A stretch of 64,000 nucleotides of DNA, from contig CM030933.1 of assembly GCA_018136815.1 (NCBI GenBank), positions 1 to 64,000 on the forward strand, in the 5' to 3' direction. A model generated the notes under the pieces. It had not been told where the DNA came from. It did no database searches and worked only from the letters and a program-made list of their open reading frames with translations. Origin of the DNA: Isochrysis galbana (lineage: Eukaryota > Haptophyta > Isochrysidales > Isochrysidaceae). Within the stretch, counting starts at the first letter, position 1. Every line of letters starts with the position of its first letter. A program made the position numbers and the translations under genes. Positions 25,301 to 35,900 of this stretch are shown here, piece after piece.

Positions 25301-27153
25301 CCTTGGCCGGACGCTAGCCTATCAATAGCCTCTACAATGAGGGGTAGAGGGCTATCCTCGACGCGTAGCTTGGCGTTCGTGTCGCGGTAGTCCACGCAGA
25401 ATCGAACGGAGCCATCTTTCTTGCTGACCAGGACTACTCGGGAAGCCCAAGCCGAATTTGACTTGCGAATAATGCCGGCGGCTTCCATCTTGGCTACCTC
25501 CTCTTCTATGATGAGCTCGCCTGCGCGGCCCACTCTAGACGGAGCATGCCGGTGAGGAACAGCGCCGGGGTTGAGTGGCAACTCCACCTCGAGAACGTGC
25601 GTATGGTTTGGAGCCCCCGGGTGCAACGCGAAAGCTTTGATGCGCCGGGCCAAGAGTTGGCGTACTTCTTCTCGTTGATCGTCGGAAAGAAGCCGGTCCG
25701 GATCGATGGTGGCTGAGTCGAGTAGAGCTCGTTGCTCCTCGCTCAGCGCGGTGACAGGGTCACCATCCCCCTCGCTTCCAGTCGGAGTCCAGCCCCGGTG
25801 CAACTTGAAACGCACCTGGAGCGAAGCTATCGGATGCAGAGACGGCAGGGTCAGCGCATTGACCCCGGTGTGGACGATCGTCACCGCGATGCGATGATCG
25901 TCCGTGGGCGTGACCACCGTGGGCATTACGAGAGGGGACGAATCGAGAGCCTCGCGGTTTGGTAGGCGGTCGACCAGCATCGCGCAGTCCGAATGATCTC
26001 GGAGAGCTAGCGGAACCCTAACCCAGATGGTTGCGCGGTGGAAGGCAGGAATCGTCACCGCTTGCTCCGTGTAGAGAAGATATTCGGACGAGGTAGACGC
26101 CGGAGCTTTGGCCGCAAACTCGTCGGCAGACTCAAAGAGAGGTGTATAGAGTGGCTGCCTAGCATCAGCAGCAGCCTCACCCACCGATCCGGCCGGGATC
26201 TCTCGTGTTGCCGTCGACCTCTCCAGAAAGTCGACAGTCAGCGGCTGACCGGGTGACATCGAGATAGCTCCGACGAAGCCGGAGTCCGCGACTGGGGGCG
26301 GCGCCGTGGAAACTCTGACTACGCATTCGGAAAGGACTCTTGAAGAGTCTTCTGCATCGCCAGAGGCCGGACGGAGGCGGAGGCTTCCCTCTGAGCTCGC
26401 GGCGTCGAGAGAAATGGTAGCGGAGTGAGCGGCCAAAAAATCGTTCCCGAGCAGAAGCATCGGGTTCCCTTCGATGACCGCGAACGAATGACGGAAGAGG
26501 CGACCGGACAAGGAGAAGACGAGGCTAGCCCGGCCCCTAGTGATGAGAGGAAGGCCGTCCGGCCCATGTAGGTTGGGGACGGTAGCGTCCGATACGCGTT
26601 CGACGCAAGCGTCTTCAGGTAGTCGATCGAGAAGAGCAGTGGTGATTACTGACGGGCCCGCTCCAGTGTCAGCCAGGGTGCTGTTCACCGTGAGAGCAAC
26701 GTCCGGGAGAACGAACCCTTGAGCTGCGCGGTCGCCATCGGCACGGCAGACCACGAGATCGCGGACATAGAGGCAGTGACGAGGGTAGAGCGGCGGCGGC
26801 GTGTCCGCGATAGATTCTACTGGAAGCGAGGTTCCGGCTCCGGGTGACGGGGTGGTTGGATTGGAGGCTGGCCTGGACGGAGAAGATTCATCGACGTGGG
26901 GCACTCGCTCGATAGCGGCGGCTACCGTCTGCGGCACGAATGGTATTGAAGAGTATGGGGATGCCTTTGCCGAACTAGAGGGGTTAGGCACGCCATCATA
27001 GCCTAGCCCTCGACGGTCCGTCGGATGCCGAGGTTGATCCATTTGGCGTGACCATTCCTTCTCCAGGGACTTCTGCAAGTCTGTCTTCGGAAGCTTCGAC
27101 AACTCGGAAAAACCAGCCGCACTGAGACCCCTAGCGGCAGCCCCATCGAACAC
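22309..27153 (-). CDS. pol: E2 pol polyprotein: protease, RT, RNase H, integrase, chromodomain
   Basis: 1614 codons, uninterrupted. Residue landmarks: HPTDRRGLGY near 45; retropepsin-like LADTGAG with Asp162; RT from about 560-760 with YLDD at 691-694; an RNase H-type region beginning KTDGASKLGIAG and including TEIELLAALESIRNW and VVDHSALRWL; integrase with an H-x4-H/C-x2-C zinc region (HDRSGH...CHEC) and core D1228, D1294, E1330 (D-D35-E); a GPY motif (YSGPYRVVEA); and a chromodomain (YLVKWRGY, ATWEPRSELL) near 1530-1580. This order is that of chromoviruses, whose chromodomain steers integration to chromatin. The first Met is probably not the real start: in E3 the same frame continues upstream through the methyltransferase-like domain, whereas here frame breaks separate them. 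Confidence 0.93.
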   Translation of the reverse strand: MFDGAAARGLSAAGFSELSKLPKTDLQKSLEKEWSRQMDQPRHPTDRRGLGYDGVPNPSSSAKASPYSSIPFVPQTVAAAIERVPHVDESSPSRPASNPTTPSPGAGTSLPVESIADTPPPLYPRHCLYVRDLVVCRADGDRAAQGFVLPDVALTVNSTLADTGAGPSVITTALLDRLPEDACVERVSDATVPNLHGPDGLPLITRGRASLVFSLSGRLFRHSFAVIEGNPMLLLGNDFLAAHSATISLDAASSEGSLRLRPASGDAEDSSRVLSECVVRVSTAPPPVADSGFVGAISMSPGQPLTVDFLERSTATREIPAGSVGEAAADARQPLYTPLFESADEFAAKAPASTSSEYLLYTEQAVTIPAFHRATIWVRVPLALRDHSDCAMLVDRLPNREALDSSPLVMPTVVTPTDDHRIAVTIVHTGVNALTLPSLHPIASLQVRFKLHRGWTPTGSEGDGDPVTALSEEQRALLDSATIDPDRLLSDDQREEVRQLLARRIKAFALHPGAPNHTHVLEVELPLNPGAVPHRHAPSRVGRAGELIIEEEVAKMEAAGIIRKSNSAWASRVVLVSKKDGSVRFCVDYRDTNAKLRVEDSPLPLIVEAIDRLASGQGPLSSLFLCTLDLASGFWGIPIKESHKHITAFTTHRGKYEFNFLPFGIQSGPSYMCRLMDIVLGALAWEICMPYLDDVGIWSTGVGPSEEARAQASFEQMLHRLDLVLERLEWAGLTCKMSKCVFFATSTEYLGHVVSREGLKMDPKKVAAVAVIDPSSINSLEAVRSFLGLCSYYRRFIRQFAAKAAPLTALTRKGCDVAKESQSEECRRAIQELKTAITSEPVLTPPRDDRPFIVKTDGASKLGIAGILSQLGDDNRERVVGYYARSLTSAERHWTVTEIELLAALESIRNWRPYLWGRRFKLVVDHSALRWLHTMKDQVAGGPASRLTRWALKLAEYRFDVEHKPGAVHQDADGLSRLASLEPEHEDEPLAGPAPLAVREPSSESLAEHERSHPVAAITRSVATARGLQALDRSRRRASDSGPAIQSSYLAPGTPTSEEMRAALAEDPFVEPLLGSEETANHEPSGQGSPPPAAASGPIAEDDSCSSSVAPVPAQPSKMFRRFVVHDGLVYYRTVPDSTDPDSLVLYVPPSLRSRYLFAYHDRSGHLGVSRMSGLLRTRVYWPGMSSDVASYVRECHECTLAKPLPRALASPSGLSVGTYPFDVVYCDVLSLAPTHNFVPGVSGYDKLVVFIDSLTRWIEAEPSNGDPSSEMALDMFIRLIVTRYGVPRQLRTDAGSNLCSVLVSRILELTGTDLSSTEPYRHEGVGFVERAQQTLIRLMRASNEGGSHWVDHLPFLLLSLRASSGRVTSRSPASLIFGRELRLPAQLSDPKSVSPTALEAASADVRSYASRLNASLRLSWSSALEATLAAQAESVRDATIKSQRPARFEPGDRVCMRLPGHANKLQFIYSGPYRVVEALSDTRYRLRDLENRLVKEEVHISNLRPYHTFVDEEPLADDEYIVEKLLDRRSHGDSIEYLVKWRGYSIRGATWEPRSELLRRCSDLLDDYDRSVEETCPEDVESPEATSSSARNTPLPLVLDAPSSRTRSRLHSR

Positions 27154-27847
27154 AGTGCCCGTGGAGTACCCTCTCCTTCGGCGGCGTCGGAGGGCTTGGT
27201 CTCGAGGGTCTGCATGCTCCGGTGTTCTGGCATCTCGGGCGTGTCATCTTCTCCCGAGTCGGGCCCGACATCCCAGGTTTCGAGTGGCCTTTCGGCTACG
27301 AACGAATTGGTCAGTTCGGCCACTCCCTCGTCGCCAGCCGTGAAGGAGGCGCTCGGAGATAGTGCATTGATGCCTTGGGAGCCCAGTCGAGACAAGATGG
27401 AAGGTCCGACGGCCTCCGCAGCTGCCGCTTGCCTCAGCGATTTCTTGGGCGATGGAAGGCGCTGACCATCCTGCCACCGATGGACCCCCGAAATTACATC
27501 ACGATCGAAGACCTGCCACTTGCTGCGGCGCTTCTTCACCGTGTTTGGAGGGCCTGGCGTTGTAGAGCGGTCCCTTATGGCCACTCCCACGGCGTGAAGC
27601 AGTCCACTTCCGCCACGGTCCCGTCTTGCGATGCGTTGGTTTCCGAGTCCTTCCGATGGAGCAGGCGAGACGCATCGGCAACGGGCCCGCGTCTGAGATC
27701 ACGACTACCGAATCGGACACTAGCGTACCGCTGGGAGGCGTGAGGTGAGAGCTAGAAGCTGCCTCGCCTCCCCCCTCCATGAAGCGAGCCAGAGCCGTCC
27801 TCGGCTCAGCCAGTTCGAAGCCGGTCGAGCAAAGCGAAGGGCGTTCT
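27154..27847 (-). pseudogene. E2 ORF2 linker upstream of pol (broken)
   Basis: Region equivalent to 7161-7860 of E1, with KKRRSKWQVFDRD near 27520 in a frame different from pol. At least one indel separates it from the pol frame. Confidence 0.7.
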
Positions 27848-28520
27848 CTCAAGCTGGCAGCGGCTTGGGAAATTTGCCCAGTCCACCGTGAAGTCGAGGC
27901 GAACGCGACGCCTTGGCTTCGCGCGCATAACGGCGCAAGACCGGCATCCACTGGGCCGCCATTGCACCGGCAATGCCCACATAGGTGCGGCTGCGAAGGC
28001 GCCACGGTGGGCGACGGCGATAGATCCGCCATCGCGGATAGACGTCCCTCGACAATCTTCGAAGGCTGCAGGGGCGGAGTGAAGCCGTCAGTACAGGCCA
28101 GTTGCTTTTTGATGGCCCGTGCCGTGCTGCCACGGCTGCACAAACTGCCGCGGTCGCAACCCCCCGACTAAGGCGGAGGCTTCCGCGTGCATTCGAGGAT
28201 TTTCGACGGCAACGAAAGGCGCGTTGGCGCTTGCCATGGCGAGGAAGACTCTAGCGGCGGATTCGAGAGCCTGGCGTCGTCCCGGCTCCGATCGAGCCAC
28301 TGGCAACTCACCGCCGACAAATACGTGCACGGCGGATGCCGGACCACGAGGTCCCACCGAGGTTTTGAATGTGAAGAGCATCTCCGCAGAAGTGGGGAAT
28401 GTAGTCGATCTCCGACGGTCGTAGATCGCACGTCGCGACGTGCGCTCCGGCGAGTAGGAACATCGAAAGACACGACCCCGCTAGCTTCACCGACGACTAG
28501 AACGCGGGGTGGAGGAATCC
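27848..28520 (-). pseudogene. E2 C5-cytosine-methyltransferase-like domain (frame-broken)
   Basis: Pieces in sense order: SMFLLAGAHVATCD and GDALHIQNLG (28490-28360), HPPCTYLSAVSCQWL with the catalytic Cys codon at 28327-28329, then VAVENPRMHAEA with the E-N-P motif, VQPWQHGTGHQKATGLY (to about 28088), and TYVGIAGAMA near 27980. All key motifs are present but split over two or three frames by single-base indels. Unlike E1, the ENP motif is intact. Confidence 0.8.
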
Positions 28521-29686
28521 CCTCGCCGCGTCGAACGTCACGGCGTCGTGGATCGCCGCTAACTCAGCGCAAAGCTCGTCAAAATGCGTCGCAGTACGGC
28601 CAGAGGTGATGAATGAGTGCTCGCGTGCGGCCGCCGCCAAGGCTAGAGCAGCTTCGGCGAGATGGCGGGGGCAAGATGACGGAGGAACCGCTAGCCCGGG
28701 CACGGGAGCGGCTAACATTTGGAGCTCGCGCGTAGGGGCGCGGGCAGCTTTCAGTAGACTTGGCGCCGAGGAACAACCAACCACCGCATCCGGTGGATGC
28801 CTCGGCAGTAGAATTCAGGGGGAGGGTCGTCGCCCTGAAGTTCGGTGGCTAGACCTGAAGGGGTTGGCTCCGGCGGGCGATCCCTGGAACAGGGATCCTC
28901 CGGGAGCCGAGAGAAAGAGGAGACGCCGGCGTCCCGTTGGGCGCGACGAGAGATCGTATCGACGGCCCCTGCGTCTCCCGAGTCTGGGTGGCCACGGCGT
29001 GAGCGCGGAAAGCCGCAGCTCCCTTGAACCTTCATCTTCATTGACTCCGGAAGCGACCCTTCCGGTCGGGAACCAGGTCAGAAACGAGAACAGGTGCAAC
29101 TTCGAGACGAGAGAATGAACACGATGACGGAGAAATATAACGAACGGGGAGAGAGGTGAGGAGGAGGCACAAGTCTCCGCCTCCACTGCACGAGAACCTA
29201 CGGTAGACAACGACAATTCGTCCGCAGAGCGGCTCCGGCTATGGCCCTTGGAGAGAGGTCTCCAGTGGGTCCCGCCGGGAAAGAGCAGAACAGGTTAACA
29301 GCAGCAACAACGTTTTCGGACGCGGCAGCGGCCACGTCGACCTATCCATAGAACCTAGAGCAGAAGATGATACCGATCAAACAGCCCTCGAGGGCTTTAC
29401 AACTGACTGTTTACGAACGAAGAAGAGACCGAAGACGCGTCGGATCCACTAGCCCACCCCCTTGGCAGGGCCGTCGGGGGATGAATCCAGGGATGAAGAT
29501 GCGTCGAAAGACCTAGGAATTAGAAGAAACCGAAGACAGCATAGTATCCGTAGAAATAGATTCCAAGAGGGGCAGCGAGCGAGATCGGCCCCTAACATCC
29601 TAATAGCGTGCGGAGTAATAGAAGAACTTGTAGACGTACACGAATTTCGGAGAGTCGGGTCGCGACTATCTCCGGGGCAAACCTGT
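28521..29686 (-). pseudogene. E2 ORF2 Ser/Pro-rich N-terminal region (broken, cut by gap)
   Basis: Matches 8531-9719 of E1 with many single-base differences. It ends at the N gap. Confidence 0.65.
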
Positions 29687-29786
29687 NNNNNNNNNNNNNN
29701 NNNNNNNNNNNNNNNNNNNNNNNNNNNNNNNNNNNNNNNNNNNNNNNNNNNNNNNNNNNNNNNNNNNNNNNNNNNNNNNNNNNNNN
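29687..29786. other. Assembly gap (100 N)
   Basis: Exactly 100 N, joining the truncated E2 copy on the left to a CT microsatellite on the right. Confidence 0.99.
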
Positions 29787-29852
<66 letters not shown>

Positions 29853-30401
29853 CCTCCCTCCCTCTCTCCTCTCTCTCTCTCTCTCCTCCCTCTCTCCCTC
29901 TCTCCCCGCCCCCCCCCCCGCCCCGAAAAGGGGGGGGGAGGAGCCGACGAGGACGGCGGGAGCGAGGAGGACGAGGGGAGGGGGGCTGAGCGCGGACGCC
30001 GGCGGTCTGCTCGGGGCACGGTCGAAGAAGAATAAAGTGAGCAGGAAGATATGTTAGAAAAGGAGAGGTGGGGGGGGGAGGGGCGGAGGAGGGCCCGGAG
30101 TGGGGATCTAGAGAATAGAGAAAAGGGAAGAGAGATGGAGGGAGAGAGGGGGAGGAAGAGGGCGAAAGAAGAGGAAATTAGGGAAGAAGAGACAGGGGAA
30201 AGAGAGAGGGAGGAAGGCCACTCGCTGATCTTCCCGCGGGACAGAGGGAAGAGAGGGAGAGAGGGGCAGAAGAGGAGAAAACAGGGGGTGGAGAGGAAAG
30301 GGAGGAGGAAAGAGAAAGAGAGAGGGAGAGAGAGAGGGAGAGAGAGAGGGAGGGAGAGGGAGAGAGAGGGAGAGAGAGGGAGAGAGAGAGAGGAAGGAAG
30401 C
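29787..30401. repeat. (CT)n tract and purine-rich leader of the exonuclease gene
   Basis: A CT tract occupies 29787-29850, followed by C- and G-rich sequence and then GA/GGGA-rich sequence up to 30400. The open frame running through the GA-rich part (Glu/Arg/Gly repeats) is probably not translated. It is likely promoter or leader sequence of the downstream gene. Confidence 0.7.
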
Positions 30402-32922
30402 ATGAGTGAGAGAGAGGGGGAAGGAGAGAGGCCGAGGCGAGGCGAGTCGGCCTCATTGCACATCTCTCTCGACGTGGACTCGGCTTCCTCTTTGCTCTCG
30501 GGGCTCCGTGCCCTTCGCCTGTCGAGAAAGTACATAGGGCTCCGGGCCTATCTCCCCACACTTCTCGAGGGCAGAGAGACAGCTGGGGCAGCTCTCCACG
30601 AGGAAGACTCAGCCTCGCACGCAGTGGGGGTCGAGAAGGAGCACCATTGTCGCCAGGACCACCACTCTGATCCTCACCCTGCGGCCGGAGTGCCAGACCC
30701 ACATGGACTGCTGCTCGCGGCCGTCGCTGCATCGGACGAGCGCGAGCTCGCGATTGCAGCGCTCCTGCTCGATGTGGCGGCCTCTCTCTCCGTGCCCAAG
30801 CAGGAGGCACATCATTCGGCGGCAGCCTCGCTCGCGCTCACGCGCCCGAGCCTCTTCCGCAAGCTGGGCCGCTGCTACGAGGTGGGCGGCGCGCCCGGTG
30901 CGCTCATCGCCACACGTGCCCTGCTCACTCGGGGCGAGGTGGTCGAGGCAGCGCTGCTCGTGCGTGCGTACGAGTTGGACGAGCACGTGGAGGTGAAGGC
31001 CCTGATCTCGATGCTCGTCCAGAAGCCGAGCAACATACGCGCGGCGATGGACTTTGTAGCGGGTCGTACACGGCTGCAGCTCGAGCTCGTGCGGGTGCTC
31101 ATCGCGCGACGTGATCACGCCGCCGCCGCTCGGTACATCCGGCGCGCCGGCCTCAGATGCGTGCTACCGCTTTCACTGGCGCAGGAGGTTGCGTTCGGCA
31201 TATGGCATGCACGCAACGCATGGCTTGTCAGTACGCACAATGTCGACCTGATCGATGGCTTCTTTGCGCACGCGGCGCACGAGATACGCAGCGCCGAGCT
31301 GAAGTTGCGCACCAACCAGGCCAAGCCGCCGGACTTACCGCCGGACTCACCGGCGGCGGAGGATGACGAGGACGCGCTCTGGGAAGTGGCGCTCACAACG
31401 GCACAATGGCTCAAGCTATTGCGCTTCATTGCGACGCAGCTGGTGCGGCGCGGTGCGGCGTGGCTCGCCGTGCAGAGCGCGGTGCGGCATGGTGTCGAGG
31501 CCACAGTGGCCCAACATCTTTGCGTGCCCATCGCCGCCGAGGATCGCGCGCGCGCGCTCGCCGTGACGCCCGAGGACCTCGTGCTGGGCCGGCCGTGGTC
31601 ACTCTCCACAGCGGCCTACGGTGCGAGCTCAGCGGCGGGCGGGCGTTTTGCGACAGCGCGGCCGCCTCACAAGCAGCCAAGGCGCAAACAACACGCTCAG
31701 ATAGCGCTCGCGGCCGCGCGCTCTGGAGTGGGGCCGCCGCCGGCCGAGCTCCAAGTGGCACCGTCGCGCATCCACACTGTCGACGGCGTCGGCGGGTTGC
31801 GCAGCATGCTCGAGCACATGTTGCATGGCGAGGGAGCGGTGGCGGCGGGCGGCGCGCTGTCCGGCAGCGGTGCAACGCGGGCTCTGGTTGGGCTCGATGC
31901 GGAGTGGGTAGACGGCCAGTGTGGAGGCGGTGGCCGGCGTGTGATGCAGTGGCTGCAGCTCGGCTGCCGCGGCCATGCGTGGCTGCTCGATGTGCCCGCG
32001 CTCACCGCTACGTCCGAGTCACAGCGCGAGCTCGCCAACGCTTTGCGTCTGATCTTCTCGGATCCGAGACTCCTCAAGGTGCCCCCTCCCCCTCCTCCTT
32101 CCCTCCGCAGCCTGCCTCTCACCGCGCGCGCCTTGGTCACACGTCGATCCGTGGCTGACCACCGTCCTCATTTCCATTTCATCGTAGCTGGGCTTTGGAC
32201 TCGCGGCTGACTTGCGCGAACTGCGCGCGGCCCACCCTTGCTTCGACGGTTGCGTGCTCTCGGTCGTCACGCCGCACATCGACATAGCCAACGAGTGGAC
32301 GCGCCACTCCCGCTGCGAGAGGGTGGCATGCGAGCGTCGTGCAGCGCTCCATGCAGGCTGCTGTGGCACGGCCGCCGACAGTGGCGATGCGCATGCTTGC
32401 TTGCAAGGTGGCGAGGCGCTCGATGGCATCAAGCGAGGGGTTGAGGGCGAGACGGAGGCCGGGGACCTGCCAGGTGGACAAGTTAAACAGCCAACCAGTC
32501 TATCGGCCATATGCGCTGCGCTCTTTGGCTCTCCGCTCGACAAGGCGATGCGCATGACCAACTGGTCGCGGCGACCGCTCGCGCCGCAGCAAGCTGCCTA
32601 CGCAGCGCTTGACGCACTGGTGCTGTGCCGCGTATTCGCCGAGCTGGAGCGGCGAAGGCTTCGACGAGGCACACCAACGTCGCCGCTGGCGTCCTGTGAG
32701 CACGAGGTGCACTGCGCGTGCACCATCTCCGTTGTGGCGCCGGTTGACCAAGGCCTGCCCAGTGCCGGCGGAGGGGCGAGAGGGGCGACCAGTGATGGGA
32801 TGGCGACGACGGCTCACGCAGGCAGCAGTGGCGGTGCGCCTGCCTCATCCACTCCCTCATCAGTCCGGCTATTTCTGCACATCGGACGTACGTTTGTACA
32901 GATGTTGGTGGAGGAGACGTAG
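30402..32922 (+). CDS. 3'-5' exonuclease of the DEDD superfamily, MUT-7/EXD3-like (two exons)
   Basis: Exon 1 runs to 32078, exon 2 from 32188, joined by a phase-0 intron. The N-terminal ~480 residues are Ala/Leu-rich helices (for example LLTRGEVVEAALLVRAYELDE) resembling the helical N terminus of MUT-7/Nibbler proteins. The exonuclease motif I is VGLDAEWVDG (Asp codon 31896-31898), motif II GFGLAADLREL just after the intron, and motif III NWSRRPL, then YAALDA near 32598-32616 (DEDDy type, two-metal ssRNA/DNA 3'-5' exonuclease). MUT-7 and Nibbler trim small-RNA 3' ends; that role here is inference only. The start at 30402 is a guess: it is in frame and just past the GA-rich leader, but an upstream exon is possible. 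An ~65-residue insertion between motifs II and III (32310-32490) may be a second intron. Confidence 0.75.
32079..32187 (+). other. Intron of the exonuclease gene
   Basis: 109 bp from GTGCCCCC to CATCGTAG. Removing it joins AAG (Lys) to CTG GGC TTT, restoring motif II of the exonuclease and moving the reading frame from the first to the second exon. Confidence 0.85.
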
Positions 32923-33808
32923 GTGCGCCATGGATGTATAGTTGAGATGGACTTTGACGATGGGCAAATCGAGAAGCGTATCATGGTCCTTCATGAGGCA
33001 ATTACCTTTGTACCCGTGAGCTGTGGCTTCTCCACTTGATCACACATGACACTTACCATGGGCGCCCCATCCTCCCCCCCCCGCCTGCGGTCACAAGTGG
33101 CCAGAACCCCCCCTTGCCCCACCCCTCCCAACCTGCTCCTCGCCCCAAAAAATCTTCCGACTCGGCGAATGACCACTCGGCGCGAGATCAGCTGTGCATA
33201 GGCACTAACACCACTATGCAGAAAACCCGGGGGTGGGCCAGTTACTAACGAGGATTGTGCCGTCGCGATAACGTGGAAAGCCCTCAACCAGGCTTGCATT
33301 TTTGCGATGGCGATGCGCGGCCGTCGAAGTGTAGCCGGTTACCTGCCTAAGGATAGCGGACACCACGGCCGCCCCACAATGTCACTATCTCCGCTGACCC
33401 AGTCCTGCGAAGAGAAAGAGGGGGAGGGAAAAAATCTTCTTAAAAATCTCCGCTACGTGTGCGGCTTGAGGCAGCGTGCTAGTGACCCTCCCTACTACCC
33501 AACCTTAACCACCGTCAACCCCTTTCCCCTTCCCCAGTTCTCTCTTTAACGGAGATACTGGTTCCGGGGCGACCGCGCGCTCTGCTTCGGTCAGGAGTTG
33601 GAGAGAAGGGGGTGGGAGACTGTGGCCTCGTCTATCTGGTGGCGTGGCTCGTATTACTCCTGTCCTCGCAAAGCCTTCTCATTAGTCCATCAGTGATATT
33701 CTCCGGTTTGTCACGCTGAGGATCTAAATCCTATTACTTTTAGTTATATTTCTCATGCGTCGAGCCCTCTCGCCGCCTGCAAGATGTCGTCAGAGATTTG
33801 AGAAGGCG
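32923..33808. other. Intergenic, nothing recognised
   Basis: 3' flank of the exonuclease gene. Short open frames without motifs and C-rich runs near 33074-33150. No features supported. Confidence 0.5.
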
Positions 33809-33960
33809 AGAAGCGCTCAATCACCATCACCCACATCAAAGAAAAGCGTTCAATCATCATCAGCCTACACGTGGAACGCGTTCAATCGCCATCACCCCCA
33901 CCGCATGGAAAAGCGTTTAATCACCATCAGCCTACGCATGGAAAAGCGTTCAATCGCGGA
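33809..33960. repeat. 33-bp minisatellite, about 4.5 units
   Basis: Units begin AAAAGCGTTCAATC with a CATCA-containing tail and start at 33809, 33842, 33875, 33909 and 33942 (spacing 33, 33, 34, 33). A related single unit is at 17-42 of the window, suggesting a dispersed motif. Confidence 0.88.
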
Positions 33961-35900
33961 AGATCGTGGGGATCATGAGGGTAGCTATCCAACCCACTCG
34001 TTTGGCAAGAGGGTATGCTGCATCCCGCTCGAGTTGGTGCGTGACACAGAAAAATGTTGAAACACTAGCGATGTTGGCATAAATTACTCAACAGTACTAA
34101 ATCCGACAGATATCAAGAATATCCTTAGTAGCACGGCGGAGATGGTGGAGGAGGAGAGGGAGGCGGGGGAGAGGGTGGAGGTGTTGCGGCGGCTCCGCCA
34201 CCTTCAGCCGCGCCATGCATGGGCTTCGAGCTACAAGCCACGAGCTTTCGCGCCAACAGCTCCCGCAAGCCCAATTGCACGCCCATCCACATTTGAAAAT
34301 GGCCTATTTCAGTAGTTGTTGAGCGCCCCCCTCCTGTACCCCATGAAGCCAGCATGTAGCATGTTGAAATTGTGCATGGCAATCCCACCGAGAATGGCCG
34401 CCATGGCCACCTAACGCATGGGGGGTCACGAGGGGTTCAAACGACAACACTGAGGCGCCCGCCAGCAGAGCTCGGTTCAGTCGGCGGGCGAACGTGAAGT
34501 TCGACCCGCAGAGCCGTCTCCTGGCCCAAGCTGGTCGCGCCAGTCGCGAGCGAGCCTGCAACACCCCACCACACGCCCACAGGAGCGTGGTGGAGATCGA
34601 CCACCTCCACCTCGAGCGAGGCGGACGCCATCCCTCCGCTCCGCAGACAAGAAGCGGCAGAGGAATTCTTCGCCCTCCCTCACGACTCACGAAAAAAATA
34701 CTCGCTTCCAGGAAGGATGGAAGGGGTTTTCTATTTCTTCCCCTCCCCACCCCTAGCACAGTGTTACAGTGTTACGTGTTACGTGCTTAGATACATGGTA
34801 GCAATGAGCAATGAGCAATCGAGCAATCAATCAACAATCAATACTAGACTAGTACTAGTACTAGAATGAGAATGAATGCAATGCCCATGTGTTCATGTTC
34901 ATGTGACCAAGATCCCAACTTGTCCTTGCGCGCGCGCGATTGCGCGCGCGGCATGTGGCCGTTGTCCGTGGCAATACTTGCCTGACCGCGGTGTTCATAT
35001 GGTGTTCACGAGGTGTTCATATGTTGGCTCATGAGGTGTTCACGCTAAGGTTGGCAACAGTTGGCAGATCGGGTGTTCATGTGACTTGTTCACTTAGCAG
35101 ATCTGGTGTTGACGCAAAGCATATGAAGCCACCAGTTGAACGTTCTCGCACAACCCCTGGAGGGCCGGAGGTGGTATTCTTATTTGTTTGCATCGTCGCT
35201 AAAGACTGAAGAAGTCACTAAGCACTAAGCACGGGCAACAATAGCAACGGTCCACAAATGGCCCAACATACAGCACGGTCATCGCACAGGAGCACGCGGT
35301 GACGATGAAGTCAATCCAGTGGTGAGTAGCCTTTGCATTCCGCCTGCAAAACACGCGACATCGAGCAGTGGTTCTAACGAGCCAAGACCACTCTATTGTC
35401 CACGTCGACCATTCAGGGACAAGGGCACAAACGCCAAGAAATAGCGCGGCGACAGAGGACAGCCACGGGGCGACTGCAGCATGGATCTGAAGCACCACGC
35501 AAGACTCGGGAGGACAAAGCCTAGTGATGCTTAGAGACATACGTCTGCACACCCCGCAAGATAGGCCTTGACCCGACAGCTAGGGCTACTTGGCGCGGAA
35601 GACGCGTAGCACATGATCCCAGGCGCACCGCTGCACGCGTGGCAAGCGGGGCCCTCTGAGATCGCACCGAACCTTCTTAGATGCATCGTGTCCCCGCGCC
35701 GCCTCGCACAAAGGATGGTCAAGTATGGAGGCCTGAGGTTACCTAGATGATGAAGAGACTGACGGTGCCTCGGTCACGAGGCATGGTGTGCGAACGAATA
35801 CGCAGTGGCACGGCTGCTATCCAAAATGCCCGCATACGGCCGGCACACGCGGCCGGGACTTGCCATACAAGATATCGGGTCAGTCGCGCGGTGTTAGGTC
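33961..35900. other. Intergenic with short repeats; no firm gene
   Basis: Minus-strand frames between 34125 and 34790 (one starts MASASLEVEVVDLHHAPVGV) are unrecognised, and their frames overlap without clear splice logic. At 34928-34950 there is a palindrome-like run of alternating GC around ATT (GCGCGCGCGATTGCGCGCGCG). At about 34985-35110 the word GTGTTCA recurs at least six times at irregular spacing. Simple AATGAGC/CAATC and ACTAGT repeats lie at 34800-34866. Confidence 0.45.

Larger units (their letters stand above)
20611..29686 (-). mobile_element. E2: Ty3/gypsy chromovirus-like element, family A, 5' part missing
   Basis: Near-identical to E1 over 3' LTR, 3' UTR, pol and the methyltransferase region. 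The pol frame is intact for 1614 codons. The copy stops at the N gap at 29687, at a point equivalent to about 9719 in E1, so gag and the 5' LTR are not seen. After the gap the sequence is unrelated. Confidence 0.92.

Noticed and set aside
30051-30401. N-terminal extension of the exonuclease through the GA-rich region
   Set aside because: Low-complexity Glu/Arg/Gly with no family resemblance; more likely leader sequence.
35199-35552. Minus-strand 117-codon frame with hydrophobic stretches
   Set aside because: No conserved motif, Cys- and Trp-rich by composition, and no splice context.
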